This document shows, one piece after another, positions 1 to 7,000 of a stretch of 64,000 bases of DNA (position 1 is its first letter; each line of letters starts with the position of its first letter). Under the pieces are notes generated by a model. That model was not told where the DNA came from. It did no database searches and was given only the letters and a program-made list of their open reading frames with translations. Source of the DNA: an uncultured Flavobacteriales bacterium (GTDB taxonomy: Bacteria; Bacteroidota; Bacteroidia; Flavobacteriales_D; Parvicellaceae); contig CALSMU010000009.1 in assembly GCA_943787535.1 (NCBI GenBank), positions 185,044 through 249,043 of the forward strand, written 5' to 3'. The position numbers were made by a program, and so were the translations under genes.

Positions 1-507
1 GCTGTTTTTTAACCGACTAAGTTCCGCTTCGGTTAGTTTAACTTCTTTTTCTAACATATAATTTATAATCTTTTGCTTTAGGTCATTATCTCGCATTGTC
101 GGAATAGACTTCATTAGATACCGTTTGTCATTTTCTAAATTCCTTTTGTAGGATAGGAAGCTGGGAGTATCATTTTGAACACAAAACCGCATGAATTTGA
201 GTTCTACATTATTTGGATCATTTGATATAGCTGATTCCAAGAAATTCTTTCCTTTTGTAAAATACTCCATTTTATAGTTTGGAAGCCAGGCATATTTAGC
301 TTTCAACATGAACGACATACCAATGTATCCTAAAATAGTGTTGTCGGGGTTACTATATTTAACTAAAATGTTTTCAAACTCCTTAAACTTCTCCTCACTC
401 TCGATTGCAAGGTAATAATATTTACGAACCTTCAGTAAATCATCCCCCTTTGGAAAAACAGTACTTGTAGATGAGATAAAAATCATTAGGCAAAGCAAAA
501 TCTTCAT
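1..507 (-). CDS. Secreted/periplasmic protein of unknown function, coupled to crtB (partial)
   Basis: The reading frame stays open from the ATG at 507 to the left edge, so the C-terminus is missing. About 169 residues are visible. Residues 1-20 form a signal peptide-like segment (MKILLCLMIFISSTSTVFPK). The rest is rich in Lys, Tyr and Glu and looks helical, with a stretch resembling a tetratricopeptide (around FLESAISNDPNNVELKF). Its start codon overlaps the crtB stop as ATGA (504-507), which implies translational coupling, so it is probably the fourth gene of a carH-like/crtI/crtB operon. The function is unknown. A role in carotenoid handling is suggested by position only. Confidence 0.75.
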   Translation of the reverse strand, partial: MKILLCLMIFISSTSTVFPKGDDLLKVRKYYYLAIESEEKFKEFENILVKYSNPDNTILGYIGMSFMLKAKYAWLPNYKMEYFTKGKNFLESAISNDPNNVELKFMRFCVQNDTPSFLSYKRNLENDKRYLMKSIPTMRDNDLKQKIINYMLEKEVKLTEAELSRLKNS

Positions 508-1340
508 AGTAAATTAGTTTGATGTTTTGCAAAAGATTGCAACATTAAGATAAATTTTTGACCGTTTGGAATTCGAATTCTTTCGGCTATAATGTTCTCA
601 GATGAGACTCCTTTAATCTTTCTGAAGAGTCTTAAATAATAATAGTAAGCTAAATAGACTCCGCCTCTTGATGAGGATGGCAACTGCTTAATTCCAATTA
701 AAGCTTCTCTGAAGTCTTTTTCAATATCTTTTTCGATTTCAACCTTATCTGAATCAGAAAAATTATTGAAATCTACATCAGGGAAATAGGTCCTCCCTAA
801 ATCCATAAAATCCATTTGAGCATCTCGTAAGAAGTTTACTTTTTGAAATGCTGAACCCAGCTTTTGTGCCGAGGGCTTTAGCTTTTCATAAAGGTCCTTA
901 TTTCCTTCTGTAAAAACGTGAAGGCACATTAATCCTACAACTTCAGCGGAACCCAAAATATATTTTTCATAGTAAGCTTGGTCCGAAACTTCCGGATTCA
1001 GATCCATTTTCATACTCTCTAAAAATGTTTCGATTAAATTCCATTCAATATTGTATTGATTAACTGTCTCTTGGAAAGAGTTTAAAATTGGGTTAAGGCT
1101 AATGCCTTGATCAATTGCTTCAATAGTGTCAAGACGAAATTTTTCCAATAAATTTGCTTTGTCATACCCATGAAAACTATCGACAATTTCATCTGCGAAA
1201 CGAACGAATCCGTAAATATTGTAAATTGGTGTTCGAATCGATTTATCGAGAAATTTAATCCCCAAAGAAAAGCTCGTACTGTAAGTATTCGTAACAAGCT
1301 TACTAGATTTTACTGATATTTGATCAAATAACTGCTTCAT
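504..1340 (-). CDS. crtB: Phytoene synthase
   Basis: This 278-aa protein is a squalene/phytoene synthase, condensing two geranylgeranyl diphosphates to phytoene, the first committed step of carotenoid synthesis. Both Mg-diphosphate-binding Asp-rich motifs are visible: D50-E-I-V-D54 in RFADEIVDSF and D173-A-Q-M-D177 in NFLRDAQMDFMDLGRTYFP, and the length is normal. The start at 1340 lies 17 nt inside the 3' end of crtI, and the stop overlaps the next gene by 4 nt. The order crtI-crtB-unknown on one strand is therefore tightly coupled. No geranylgeranyl diphosphate synthase, lycopene cyclase or hydroxylase is in the window; they may lie to the left or elsewhere. Confidence 0.96.
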   Translation of the reverse strand: MKQLFDQISVKSSKLVTNTYSTSFSLGIKFLDKSIRTPIYNIYGFVRFADEIVDSFHGYDKANLLEKFRLDTIEAIDQGISLNPILNSFQETVNQYNIEWNLIETFLESMKMDLNPEVSDQAYYEKYILGSAEVVGLMCLHVFTEGNKDLYEKLKPSAQKLGSAFQKVNFLRDAQMDFMDLGRTYFPDVDFNNFSDSDKVEIEKDIEKDFREALIGIKQLPSSSRGGVYLAYYYYLRLFRKIKGVSSENIIAERIRIPNGQKFILMLQSFAKHQTNLL

Positions 1341-2817
1341 GTTCTTTAATGTCTTTAATTAATTGGTTGGCTACTAGTTGACCCGAAATAATAGAAGGGG
1401 GAACACCTGGGCCCGGCACTGTTAGTTGTCCTGTATAATACAAATTATCCACTTTTTTACTTTTTATCTTCGGTTTTAGGAAAGCGGTTTGTTTCAATGT
1501 ATTAGCGAGCCCATAGGCGTTTCCTTTGTAGGCATTATAGTCTGATTTGAAATCTGCAACACAATAACTCCTTTTGAAAACTATTGCCTGAGAAATATCT
1601 TCCCCCACATATTTTTGAATACGATTAAGTATTATCTTAAAATATTTATCTCGTATTTCTTCTGTGTCTATCAAGTCTGTGGCAATTGGCATTAAAATGA
1701 ATATGTTTTCCATGCTAGCAGGAGCAGTGCTTTCATCCGTCTTTGAAGGGCAACAAACATAGAAAAGTGGCTTAGTTGGCCATTTCGGATCTTGATAAAT
1801 TTCTGCGGCATGCTTTTGGATGTCTTCGTCAAAAAACAAATTATGATGTTCCAAGTTTTGAATTTTTTTATTTATTCCTAAATAAAATATTAAGCTTGAG
1901 GGAGCAAATGTTCTTGATTTCCAATACTTTTCGCTATAAGTTCTTTTTTCCAATGGAAGAAGTGATTGCTCGGTATGCTGGTAATCAGCAGAAGAGAGAA
2001 CCTTATCCACGTCAAACTTACCTTTAGAGGTTTCAATATAACTTATATTATTTCCTATTAAATGCAAATTAGTTACCGCAGTATCTAGATGAAAAGTCAC
2101 TCCTTTTTCTATTGCTAATGAATAAAAGGCATCTATTACTTTTGAAAAACCACCCATAGGATAAAAAGTTCCTTGCTTCAAGCCAGAATAATTCATCAAA
2201 CTATATAGTGCAGGTGTGTCTTTAGGTTGCGCGCCCAGAAACAAAATAGGGAACTCCATAATGGAAAGCAATTTAGGATGCTTAAAATATTTGTTTACAT
2301 GCGCCTTGAAAGAGGAGAATAAATGCAGTTTAAATGCAGCTTTTATGACATCTGCACGTATAAACTCTTTAATTGAAAGGCTTGGGTTGAACACCAAATC
2401 TTTCATACTTATAATGTATTTTGTTTCAGCCTCTTTCATAAAGGACCTCAACTTATTACCGGCTCCTTCTTCTATTTCCTCGAACAAAAGAACAAGTTCT
2501 TCAAATTTTTCCGGGATTTGAATCGTTTCGTTATCGTAAATAATTTGAAACCCTGGATTTAGCTTTACCAAATTAACATAGTCATATAAATTCTTTTGAA
2601 ACCTTTTAAAGAAGTTTTCAAAAACGTCTGGCATCCAATACCAACTTGGGCCCATGTCAAATGTAAAACCGTCAGAGCTGAATTTGCGAGCTCGACCCCC
2701 AATTTCCTTGTTTTTTTCAAATACATGCACATCCATTCCTTTGTCCGCCAATTCAATAGCAGAACATAGGCCTGAAACACCTGACCCTATTACACAAACC
2801 TTATTGTTGTTTAACAT
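1324..2817 (-). CDS. crtI: Phytoene desaturase (phytoene to lycopene)
   Basis: This 497-aa FAD-dependent desaturase is of the CrtI type. The N-terminal dinucleotide fold is VCVIGSGVSGLCSAIELA. The C-terminal FAD-contact segment is NLYYTGQLTVPGPGVPPSII, diagnostic of CrtI. I chose the ATG at 2817 (MLNNNKVCVIGSG) over an upstream in-frame codon at 2853, because the latter adds 12 residues without homology and would nearly abut the repressor gene. The gene follows the CarH-like repressor by 45 bp, a leader that holds two GTTAAAC motifs and a palindrome. It overlaps crtB by 17 bp. It probably catalyses the successive desaturations to lycopene; the number of steps cannot be read from sequence. Confidence 0.96.
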   Translation of the reverse strand: MLNNNKVCVIGSGVSGLCSAIELADKGMDVHVFEKNKEIGGRARKFSSDGFTFDMGPSWYWMPDVFENFFKRFQKNLYDYVNLVKLNPGFQIIYDNETIQIPEKFEELVLLFEEIEEGAGNKLRSFMKEAETKYIISMKDLVFNPSLSIKEFIRADVIKAAFKLHLFSSFKAHVNKYFKHPKLLSIMEFPILFLGAQPKDTPALYSLMNYSGLKQGTFYPMGGFSKVIDAFYSLAIEKGVTFHLDTAVTNLHLIGNNISYIETSKGKFDVDKVLSSADYQHTEQSLLPLEKRTYSEKYWKSRTFAPSSLIFYLGINKKIQNLEHHNLFFDEDIQKHAAEIYQDPKWPTKPLFYVCCPSKTDESTAPASMENIFILMPIATDLIDTEEIRDKYFKIILNRIQKYVGEDISQAIVFKRSYCVADFKSDYNAYKGNAYGLANTLKQTAFLKPKIKSKKVDNLYYTGQLTVPGPGVPPSIISGQLVANQLIKDIKEHEAVI

Positions 2818-2828
2818 ATCGGATGTAA

Positions 2829-2869
2829 AGTTAAACAAAAAATAATACAACAATGTATTACGTTAAACT
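2829..2869. promoter_or_regulatory. Candidate operator pair in the crtI leader
   Basis: AGTTAAACA (2829-2837) and CGTTAAACT (2861-2869) share the core GTTAAAC with the other candidate operators of this island and are 32 bp apart, about three helical turns. A perfect inverted repeat lies between them: TAATACA (2843-2849) and TGTATTA (2854-2860). The site overlaps the end of the repressor gene and ends 12 nt upstream of the crtI start. No clear -33/-7 pair was found here, so it may modulate read-through or a weak promoter. Confidence 0.45.
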
Positions 2870-3744
2870 TTTTTTATCAAACACTGAACAGAGTTGATTG
2901 TTTCAAAATCAATACATCCTTCAATTTTCTGTATGGCCAATGGATTTGCACTGATAAACACGTTTGATTTTGGATAGTTAGTGTTTATGGTTTTAACCAA
3001 GCCATTAATGGTTTTCGGCTCAAATTCTTTCACGAGAAAGAATAGTAGATTGGCTTTGGGATATAATTCGAGGACCGACAAAAGACTGTCTCCTGGAACT
3101 CGTGCGCCCAAATAAATAACTGGCTTTCCTTGTTCTCTAATAATGAATGAAGATAATAAAAGCCCAATATCGTGGACCTCTTCAAAGGGCAAAAACAACA
3201 CCCAAGGTTGTTCAGATGTGGCTGCTGGAGGAACATTGTCGATAGCACTTTGAATTTTTTGTTTAATCAGGTTGCTAAGAAAATGTTCTTGAGCGGGCAT
3301 TAAATCCGATTTTAACCAAAGCATACCAACCTTTTCTAAGAGTGGGTATATTATATTAATATAAGTATCAACAAGACCATGTCTAAGAATAGCTGATGAA
3401 AATGCTTTTTCAAATGCATACTCATCATAATTTATTGCAGATGCAATCAACTGATTAGTAATTACTTCTGAAACTGAATCGGCAAATTTAATGTCACTAA
3501 TTAATTCTCCTAACTGTTGATTTATTTCATCGTTAGACATTTCAGAAATTTTGGATATTTTAAGTCCAAGACTAATTAGCGATGTCACATTAATTAGTTT
3601 TTTCAACTCATCATCCCCGTAATACCTGATATTAGTGTCTGTTCTTAGCGGCGTTAACAAAGAATATCTCTTTTCCCATATTCGAATAGTATGGGCTTTG
3701 ATGCCTGATAATTTTTCTAAATCCTTAATTAAATATTGTGACAT
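2863..3744 (-). CDS. carH: CarH/LitR-type B12-binding MerR transcriptional repressor (photoreceptor)
   Basis: This 293-aa protein has three domains. Residues 3-70 are a MerR winged helix-turn-helix with the typical THTIRIWEKRY segment. Residues about 90-170 are a four-helix cobalamin-capping domain with the W-x9-EH signature (W143, E153, H154) that in CarH proteins covers the upper face of adenosylcobalamin. Residues 180-290 are a Rossmann-like B12-binding domain with E189-V-H191-D-I-G194, whose His is the expected lower axial ligand. In known CarH proteins the dark adenosylcobalamin form is a DNA-binding tetramer and light breaks it up. The gene precedes crtI and crtB, the classic arrangement. 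Its own promoter carries the GTTAAAC motif, suggesting autoregulation. The symbol is given by family and context; light-dependence is inferred. Confidence 0.9.
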   Translation of the reverse strand: MSQYLIKDLEKLSGIKAHTIRIWEKRYSLLTPLRTDTNIRYYGDDELKKLINVTSLISLGLKISKISEMSNDEINQQLGELISDIKFADSVSEVITNQLIASAINYDEYAFEKAFSSAILRHGLVDTYINIIYPLLEKVGMLWLKSDLMPAQEHFLSNLIKQKIQSAIDNVPPAATSEQPWVLFLPFEEVHDIGLLLSSFIIREQGKPVIYLGARVPGDSLLSVLELYPKANLLFFLVKEFEPKTINGLVKTINTNYPKSNVFISANPLAIQKIEGCIDFETINSVQCLIKKV

Positions 3745-3751
3745 TTCTTTG

Positions 3752-3781
3752 TGTTTAACCGAAAAGTAAAAATACTTAACA
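3752..3781. promoter_or_regulatory. Candidate autoregulatory operators of the CarH-like gene
   Basis: TGTTTAACC (3752-3760) and ACTTAACA (3774-3781) have their motif centres 21 bp apart. One lies in the spacer/-7 region of the predicted promoter and the other at the expected transcription start. This is the same arrangement as at 6736-6766. Binding by the CarH-like protein is inferred. Confidence 0.5.
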
Positions 3782-3797
3782 AAAGGTAAAATACAAG
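3767..3797 (-). promoter_or_regulatory. Predicted promoter of the carH-like/crtI/crtB operon
   Basis: Read on the minus strand, CTTG (3797-3794), a 19-nt spacer and TATTTTTA (3774-3767) match the Bacteroidota vegetative pattern TTTG-N19-21-TAnnTTTG with two mismatches. Transcription would start near 3760, giving a short leader of about 16 nt before the ATG at 3744. Confidence 0.45.
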
Positions 3798-3987
3798 GCT
3801 TAACGGATTAAATTTCATTTTCTTGGCTCATATTATTATAAGGTAGCATTATAAATACTGCAATATTCGAGGGTAAAAAAGACGGGGTTTTCCAGCAAAA
3901 CGAATAATATGTTGATTCTAAAAGGAGAACAACTAATTAAAACAAACCTTCTCATTGCTCGTAAGGATATATCAAGGGTAAGAAATA

Positions 3988-4356
3988 TTATATATAATAC
4001 AATTTTTGCAAAATCATGTTATTTACGCGCTTATTTAATTCAGAAGACATTTTTATATATTCTTCATATTCTTCGATTGTAAAAAGTCCTATTATTAAAC
4101 CTCTAAGCTCTTTTTTTAATTGTATATCCGACTTCAATACTTTGTGGATTAGATTTGTTTTCTTGGCGAAATCCAATTCTTCCAAGAATATTTTGCGCTT
4201 TTTAAGGTAGTGCTGAAAGTGGCAAATGATCAACTCATGCTGAAGCTTAATAATAGGGCGAAGCACTTCGTTTTGAAACCGTTCCATATCACTAATATTA
4301 GCAGAAATAATAATGCTGGTAATTGTTGGTCGGATTTGCTTTTTTGGAATTATCAT
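3988..4356 (-). CDS. Conserved hypothetical protein downstream of the flavin reductase
   Basis: This 122-aa helical, basic protein has no signal peptide or membrane segment. The motif around FQNEVLRPIIKLQHELI and the C-terminal GLFTIEEYEEYIKMSSELNK resemble a small protein family that I recall in Bacteroidota beside flavin reductases and sometimes loosely named glyoxalase. I see no metal-binding glyoxalase residues and do not accept that name. The start lies 1 bp after the stop of the flavin reductase-DUF2452 gene, so the two are almost certainly co-transcribed. A 243-bp gap separates it from the repressor gene. The function is unknown. Confidence 0.75.
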   Translation of the reverse strand: MIIPKKQIRPTITSIIISANISDMERFQNEVLRPIIKLQHELIICHFQHYLKKRKIFLEELDFAKKTNLIHKVLKSDIQLKKELRGLIIGLFTIEEYEEYIKMSSELNKRVNNMILQKLYYI

Positions 4357-4357
4357 A

Positions 4358-5389
4358 CTACGTTTTTAGTTCTTTCCATACCTTATCAGCGTCAAGCTTA
4401 AATGACCCTAAGTGTTTTCTTTTCCAGGTGCTGGGAGGTATCAACGACAAGAAGTTTTCATTTCTGTTGTCTTTTTCATATAAGTGATAAATCTCACCAA
4501 CTATAGGCTCAAACTCAAATTTCGAATTGTAAAGCAATTGATTAACTCTATAAGAATCTAAGAGTAATTGATACGTTTCTTTAATGTTATCTACTTTACT
4601 TTGTAAAATATGGTTAAAACTAGCAACCCCTTGAATTTTCCACCTTGAAAGGTTGTTTGCACTGATGTTTGGAGCTCCAATATTTGTTCCGTAAGGCAAT
4701 AAACTGGCGTTGTAGGATTGGCTTTCTTTATCAAAAACAATATTATCTGGTCGGGCTTTTTGATAAAAATTGGGTAATTTCCCTACCCGAGCATAGGGAA
4801 TGTTTTCTAGCTTTTTTACAGAAGAATATTGATTTAAACCAGTTATGCAAACATCATTTGCTTTCTCCAAGTCCAATTGACCATCTTCATCCAAGTACTC
4901 TTCTTTTGACTCAACAAATTGTACCTCACCAACAATTAGTCTGCATTGACCTTCTTTAATTTCAATATCCTCAACTAATTTCATTCCTATTTTCATTGTA
5001 CTTTCAGCAACAAAGGGAGCATAGAACTGCTCCACATATTCTTCAGTGAGGTTGCAAACGTCAAATTCCGATTGATCTGATTCAAATTTCGCGGATGTAT
5101 AATGGGCTTGCTTGAAAAATGATTTATGGACGTGGTTTATCGTGTAGAAACCTGTTTCCATAATATTGTTGTATGTGTGCCGCGGCACAGATAAAGATCT
5201 CATTACAAATGCAATACGAGCTGGGTTTGAACTTATGTGTACTATGGAATTAAAAATAGCTAAGTTTGGGTTACCATTATCATTTTTTGTTCCAATTAGA
5301 TGCACGCTTTTGTAGCCCGACAATGAGTTGACGAACTTCAACCTATATGCTGATTCCCATGAATGAATCTGTTCCTTTTTAAATATCAT
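4358..5389 (-). CDS. Flavin reductase-like protein fused to a DUF2452 domain
   Basis: This protein has 343 aa from the ATG at 5389 (MIFKKEQIHSWE); an in-frame extension to 5470 is non-homologous and overlaps the SDR gene. Residues 20-190 are a flavin reductase-like split barrel binding FMN or FAD, with NPARIAFVMRS and a TGFYTINHVH segment. The barrel ends with NIPYARVGKLPNF, the usual family C-terminus. From about residue 230 the chain continues with PDNIVFDKESQSYNASLLPYG, IVGEIYHLYEKD and FLSLIPPSTW, which I recognise as DUF2452, normally a separate small protein. The ATG is 26 bp after the SDR stop, and the stop is 1 bp before the next gene. The substrate is unknown. Flavin supply to the BLUF protein or photolyase is conceivable but only inferred. 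Confidence 0.85.
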   Translation of the reverse strand: MIFKKEQIHSWESAYRLKFVNSLSGYKSVHLIGTKNDNGNPNLAIFNSIVHISSNPARIAFVMRSLSVPRHTYNNIMETGFYTINHVHKSFFKQAHYTSAKFESDQSEFDVCNLTEEYVEQFYAPFVAESTMKIGMKLVEDIEIKEGQCRLIVGEVQFVESKEEYLDEDGQLDLEKANDVCITGLNQYSSVKKLENIPYARVGKLPNFYQKARPDNIVFDKESQSYNASLLPYGTNIGAPNISANNLSRWKIQGVASFNHILQSKVDNIKETYQLLLDSYRVNQLLYNSKFEFEPIVGEIYHLYEKDNRNENFLSLIPPSTWKRKHLGSFKLDADKVWKELKT

Positions 5390-5415
5390 AAAAACAATTA
5401 GGGTTGATTTATCTG

Positions 5416-6108
5416 CTATTTTATTATTGAATGTCCGCCATCTACATGAATAATTTGTCCTGTTACCCACGAAGATTTTTGGGTTAGCAAGAATACCGCG
5501 GCTTCTGCTATGTCTTTTGCAGCTCCAATTTTCTTCAAAGGATTTTTCTCGGATTGGAATTGAACTTTTTCAGGAGTATTGAGTAACTTGAGTGCTAGTG
5601 GAGTATCTGTTAGGGAAGGCGCAATTGCATTAACCCTTATTTTTGGTGCTAATTCCGCAGCTAGAGATCTTGTTAACCCCTCAATAGCTCCCTTAGAAAT
5701 AGATACCTGGGAGTGAAAACTAAAACCCGATTGGACCGCAATTGTAGAAAAAAGCAGAATCGAAGAATTTTCACTTTTCCTTAACTTGGGTAGCAGCTGT
5801 TTTATAACTTTGGTAGCTCCTAATACTTGAAATTTAAAGTCGTCAATAAAGTCTTCTTCGCTGAACCGATGAAAAGGCTTTAAATTTATACTGCCTGGAC
5901 AGTAGACCAGACCATGAATCTCTTCCGGAAAGTAGTCATCTTCCAAGTCGTCGTTTAACACATCATATTTTAAATATTTTACATTTTTTCTGTCTGGAAT
6001 AAAGTTAGTGTTGTAAGTCGCGATTACTTTTGACACTTCCTCCTCAAGGAGATTCACTAGCTCCATTCCTACTCCTGTAGAACCTCCAATTACTATATAG
6101 TTTTTCAT
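5416..6108 (-). CDS. Divergent short-chain dehydrogenase/reductase lacking the catalytic Tyr
   Basis: This 230-aa protein has the Rossmann start GGSTGVG (residues 8-14), the mid-fold strand with CPGSINLKP in place of NNAG, and a C-terminal WVTGQIIHVDGGHS typical of SDRs. The active-site tetrad is altered. Lys139 is present in SISKGAIEGL, but the position four residues before it, normally Tyr, is Val135, and the usual Ser is Thr122. It may therefore be a non-oxidoreductase or use another mechanism. I recall related Bacteroidota proteins with the same substitution near photolyase and flavin reductase genes, but cannot confirm this here. It is probably the first gene of a three-gene unit with the flavin reductase fusion and the 122-aa protein. 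Confidence 0.85.
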   Translation of the reverse strand: MKNYIVIGGSTGVGMELVNLLEEEVSKVIATYNTNFIPDRKNVKYLKYDVLNDDLEDDYFPEEIHGLVYCPGSINLKPFHRFSEEDFIDDFKFQVLGATKVIKQLLPKLRKSENSSILLFSTIAVQSGFSFHSQVSISKGAIEGLTRSLAAELAPKIRVNAIAPSLTDTPLALKLLNTPEKVQFQSEKNPLKKIGAAKDIAEAAVFLLTQKSSWVTGQIIHVDGGHSIIK

Positions 6109-6127
6109 GGTTTTGGTGTAAATTTTA

Positions 6128-6144
6128 AATGGATTATATCCATT
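6128..6144. promoter_or_regulatory. Palindrome upstream of the SDR gene
   Basis: AATGGAT (6128-6134) and ATCCATT (6138-6144) are perfect 7-bp arms around TAT, lying 20-36 bp upstream of the SDR start codon. The shape is that of a dimeric regulator site, or a small leader hairpin. No known operator is recognised, and it is unlike the GTTAAAC motif. Confidence 0.3.
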
Positions 6145-6268
6145 CTCTGACTGCCCAACTTTAGTTTTCCCGAGTCATTTTACTGGTTTTAGTGTCCTAA
6201 GATGGAACCATTGATGGACATATGAAAACTCGCTGTTTATATAATTCATTTCTTTTATGACCTAGACA

Positions 6269-6439
6269 CTAGCTAGGAGATTGGCTTTCACTATTAAACT
6301 TAGTTTCGGTATTGAGAACTGAAGATCCTTCCTTTTTTTGAATATTATGCTGCCTTGAAATCATTCTCAAAAGGAAGAACAAGTAAGAGGCAAAAATGAA
6401 GAACCCTATAATAAATATTGTAATTTCTGTCTTTTCCAT
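6269..6439 (-). CDS. Small single-span membrane protein
   Basis: This 56-aa protein has one transmembrane segment at residues 6-25 (ITIFIIGFFIFASYLFFLLR), then a positively charged and polar tail ending in SQSPS. I chose the ATG at 6439 (MEKTEITIF), which follows the stop of the upstream small gene by 2 bp. An upstream in-frame codon at 6499 would read through that gene. It is not recognised. It is the second gene of a two-gene unit whose promoter carries three copies of the candidate CarH operator. Confidence 0.65.
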   Translation of the reverse strand: MEKTEITIFIIGFFIFASYLFFLLRMISRQHNIQKKEGSSVLNTETKFNSESQSPS

Positions 6440-6441
6440 AA

Positions 6442-6609
6442 TTAATCGTTTTGAACAAGCCTTATGAATATAGCTAGTGATAATATGGAAGGCACCCATA
6501 TTCCGACGAACATACCAGCTTCTTTATCAATAAAAAACCAGAGGAAAACGGAAATTAGAAAACTAATAAACGCTAATACAACTGGATAGTATTTCTCTAA
6601 AAATTTCAT
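6442..6609 (-). CDS. Small two-span membrane protein, first gene of a CarH-type controlled unit
   Basis: This 55-aa protein starts MKFLEKYYPVVLAFISFLIS and ends IRLVQND. Two hydrophobic segments (residues 9-27 and about 33-51) are joined by the short charged loop DKEAGM, so both ends should face the same side. The stop is followed after 2 bp by the next small membrane protein gene. The family is not recognised. The leader is about 130 nt from the predicted promoter at 6743-6775. Strict reading-frame integrity, hydrophobic patterning and tight coupling support a real gene despite its size. Confidence 0.65.
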   Translation of the reverse strand: MKFLEKYYPVVLAFISFLISVFLWFFIDKEAGMFVGIWVPSILSLAIFIRLVQND

Positions 6610-6735
6610 AATGATTGATTGTTTTTGGTTATACTTTTTTTAAGTTTTTACTCCATTTCATCCACTTTCATCTTTGGTATAATATCAATGAAAAAAGTGT
6701 GTAATTTCGTTTTTTGTTTATTTATTTTGTTGAAC

Positions 6736-6787
6736 TGTTAAACAAATATACATAATCTGTTTAACAAAATCCAAATAATGTTAAACA
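6736..6787. promoter_or_regulatory. Triple candidate CarH-type operator
   Basis: Three near-identical 9-mers lie at 6736-6744 (TGTTAAACA), 6758-6766 (TGTTTAACA) and 6779-6787 (TGTTAAACA). Their centres are 22 and 21 bp apart, so they fall on one face of the helix. They cover the region from upstream of -33 to the start of transcription, which is the geometry of a repressor. Assignment to the CarH-like protein rests on the same motif in that gene's own promoter. Confidence 0.6.
6743..6775 (-). promoter_or_regulatory. Predicted promoter of the small membrane protein pair
   Basis: On the minus strand, TTTG (6775-6772), a 21-nt spacer and TATATTTG (6750-6743) match the Bacteroidota vegetative promoter consensus TTTG-N19-21-TAnnTTTG at every defined base. 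It is interleaved with the three operator copies. Confidence 0.6.
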
Positions 6788-7000
6788 AAAGTTGAAGACA
6801 AACATACTAGAAGGGCATAAAGTACTGATAGAAAGGTGTTTATGAGTTGTACAAAAAATAGTGTTAATTGAAAACAACCTCGATACTCTTAGAAAATTAG
6901 GGTTTCAGTCAAAAATTGGAATAAACAATTCTATAATTATTCAGGCTACTGAAATAGAATTAATTTGCTTAAAGCGTGTTGATGGGTTTTTAGGAATTAC

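Larger units (their letters stand above)
6610..7000. other. Gene-poor 391-bp regulatory interval
   Basis: This interval holds the promoter (6743-6775) and triple operator (6736-6787) of the small membrane protein pair. The remainder shows no conserved RNA fold that I can recognise. A plus-strand frame open from GTG 6861 to TAG 7004 (47 codons, Lys/Ile/Leu-rich) is the only coding-like signal. It lacks a good start and is kept as doubtful. Confidence 0.5.

Noticed and set aside
2818..2853. Longer crtI with 12 extra N-terminal residues
   Set aside because: The extra part has no CrtI similarity and would include the candidate operator. The ATG at 2817 leads directly into the FAD-binding fold.
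5390..5470. N-terminal extension of the flavin reductase fusion
   Set aside because: It would overlap the SDR gene by 55 bp and is not flavin-reductase-like. The ATG at 5389 fits.
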